Positions 63,223 to 64,000 of a DNA stretch of 64,000 nt are shown here, one piece after another. The DNA is from Purshia tridentata (Eukaryota; Streptophyta; Magnoliopsida; Rosales; Rosaceae). The notes below the pieces were generated by a model. The model was not told the DNA's origin, ran no database searches, and saw only the letters and a list, made by a program, of their open reading frames with translations. The DNA lies in assembly GCA_003254885.1 (NCBI GenBank), contig QANT01002383.1:1-64000 (forward strand). Direction: 5' to 3'. Positions within the stretch are counted from its first letter, which is position 1. Every line of letters begins with the position of its first letter. The translations under genes were made by a program, and so were the position numbers.

Positions 63223-64000
63223 GTTCTTAACTCGCAAACACTAATATTGAATTGGTTTTTGCGTAAAAATTTTGTTTGAAATTTGGACAAAATTTTAATT
63301 TTTAACTTTATTATAAAAAATTTAAATTACAAGAACTTGATTTAAAAATTGAAATAACGATGTTGACATTGAAACAGTGACAAAATTATAGGGTCCAAAA
63401 TTATCATTTTCCATAGAAAATTTGATGTAGATACCGTTTCTAGTAAATTGGTCATATACGTGTGAAGAGAAATATGAGGAAAGCTTCGCTTACTATCTCC
63501 TATAATACTACGGTGAAAAAGGGTATCTAGATAGGGCGTCATGTCTAAACTATTCATTTTTTAAATTATATTAGAAAGGGTCAAACATTTAATCCTAACT
63601 TAAATATTAACTTATTTCTTCATCTATCATGACTTTTTTTTATTAAAAAATACTTTACTGACCTAAACTAAACATAATTGCAATCAATTGAAGCTGATGT
63701 TAAAGCCATACAAGAGCTTCCCCCACAAAATGTACAACAAAATACGCAAAAACATGTGCAATCTCATTACAATTATAGGTACATAACTAGAGCAAAACTC
63801 AAATAATTGAAACCAAAACTATCTTAGCTTCTTCTAAAAGGTGGCCACCATCATGGGCTAAATGCTTCTCCATCTTCAAAAGTCCAATGAAGATGATAGA
63901 AGAAAACCCAACACCTAAGACAAATTGGATCTAGTGCAAAAAAATTAATCACTACCTGTTGGGAGGAAAAAATACGACCAAGAGAGAGGGTTATAACCAC
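63223..64000. other. AT-rich spacer at the window end
   Basis: No gene, RNA gene or clear repeat seen. Confidence 0.4.

Overview
The window is nuclear DNA of a flowering plant, most likely a eudicot. It is AT-rich (apart from one GC-rich intronless gene), has spliced genes with canonical GT-AG introns, telo-box motifs at ribosomal-protein promoters, and plant-only families (PWO, jacalin-related lectin, neprosin, IAA-amidohydrolase, ELF3). I see no large intact retroelement, no CRISPR array and no prokaryotic-style operon. All exon coordinates were derived by reading splice sites and phase by eye and checking that the joined frames stay open.

Layout. 1-5.3 kb: PWWP-domain protein (PWO2/PWO3 type, +). 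6.0-6.7 kb: Tourist-like MITE. 7.1-8.7 kb: ribosomal protein eL28 (+), with a 4-copy tandem repeat in intron 2. 9.3-11.7 kb: Rab1/RABD GTPase (-). 13.1 kb: small 80-aa protein gene (+). 13.9-18.2 kb: anoctamin (TMEM16) homologue (-) with a tandemly duplicated upstream region. 20.2-21.0 kb: MITE containing a 16-bp minisatellite. 21.7-22.3 kb: intronless ESCRT-III CHMP1 (+). 23.8-27.1 kb: tandem pair of jacalin-related lectins (-); one has a MITE in its upstream region and the other keeps the empty site. 28.3-30.4 kb: F-box/LRR protein (-). 32.8-36.0 kb: IAR3/ILR1-like auxin-conjugate hydrolase (+). 37.0-39.1 kb: GT14 / Core-2/I-branching glycosyltransferase (-). About 41.2 kb: PPR-like relic. 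42.3-43.25 kb: ribosomal protein eS30 (-), sharing a 331-bp divergent promoter with a TrmA/RumA-type RNA methyltransferase (+, 43.6-48.7 kb). That methyltransferase uses a GC-AG intron and has one decayed exon. 49.2-56.7 kb: neprosin (DUF239) relic followed by two tandem neprosin genes (+). 58.1-61.5 kb: ELF3/EEC-like clock gene (-). 61.5-64 kb: leader/promoter and non-coding DNA with one more MITE.

The genes are independent transcription units, mostly housekeeping functions: translation, endomembrane traffic (Rab, ESCRT-III), lipid or ion transport, chromatin, auxin homeostasis and clock. The most interesting structure is at genome scale. From memory, several neighbour sets match Arabidopsis neighbours (At1g51745/51760/51770; At3g21295/21300/21310/21320; At1g73020/73030/73040; At4g29390/29410), so the window looks like an ancestral block whose duplicates were fractionated in Arabidopsis. 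I found no convincing new multi-gene system. The best leads are the decayed methyltransferase exon with its GC-AG intron, the lectin filled/empty MITE site, and the independent tandem-repeat expansions in introns of two ribosomal-protein genes.
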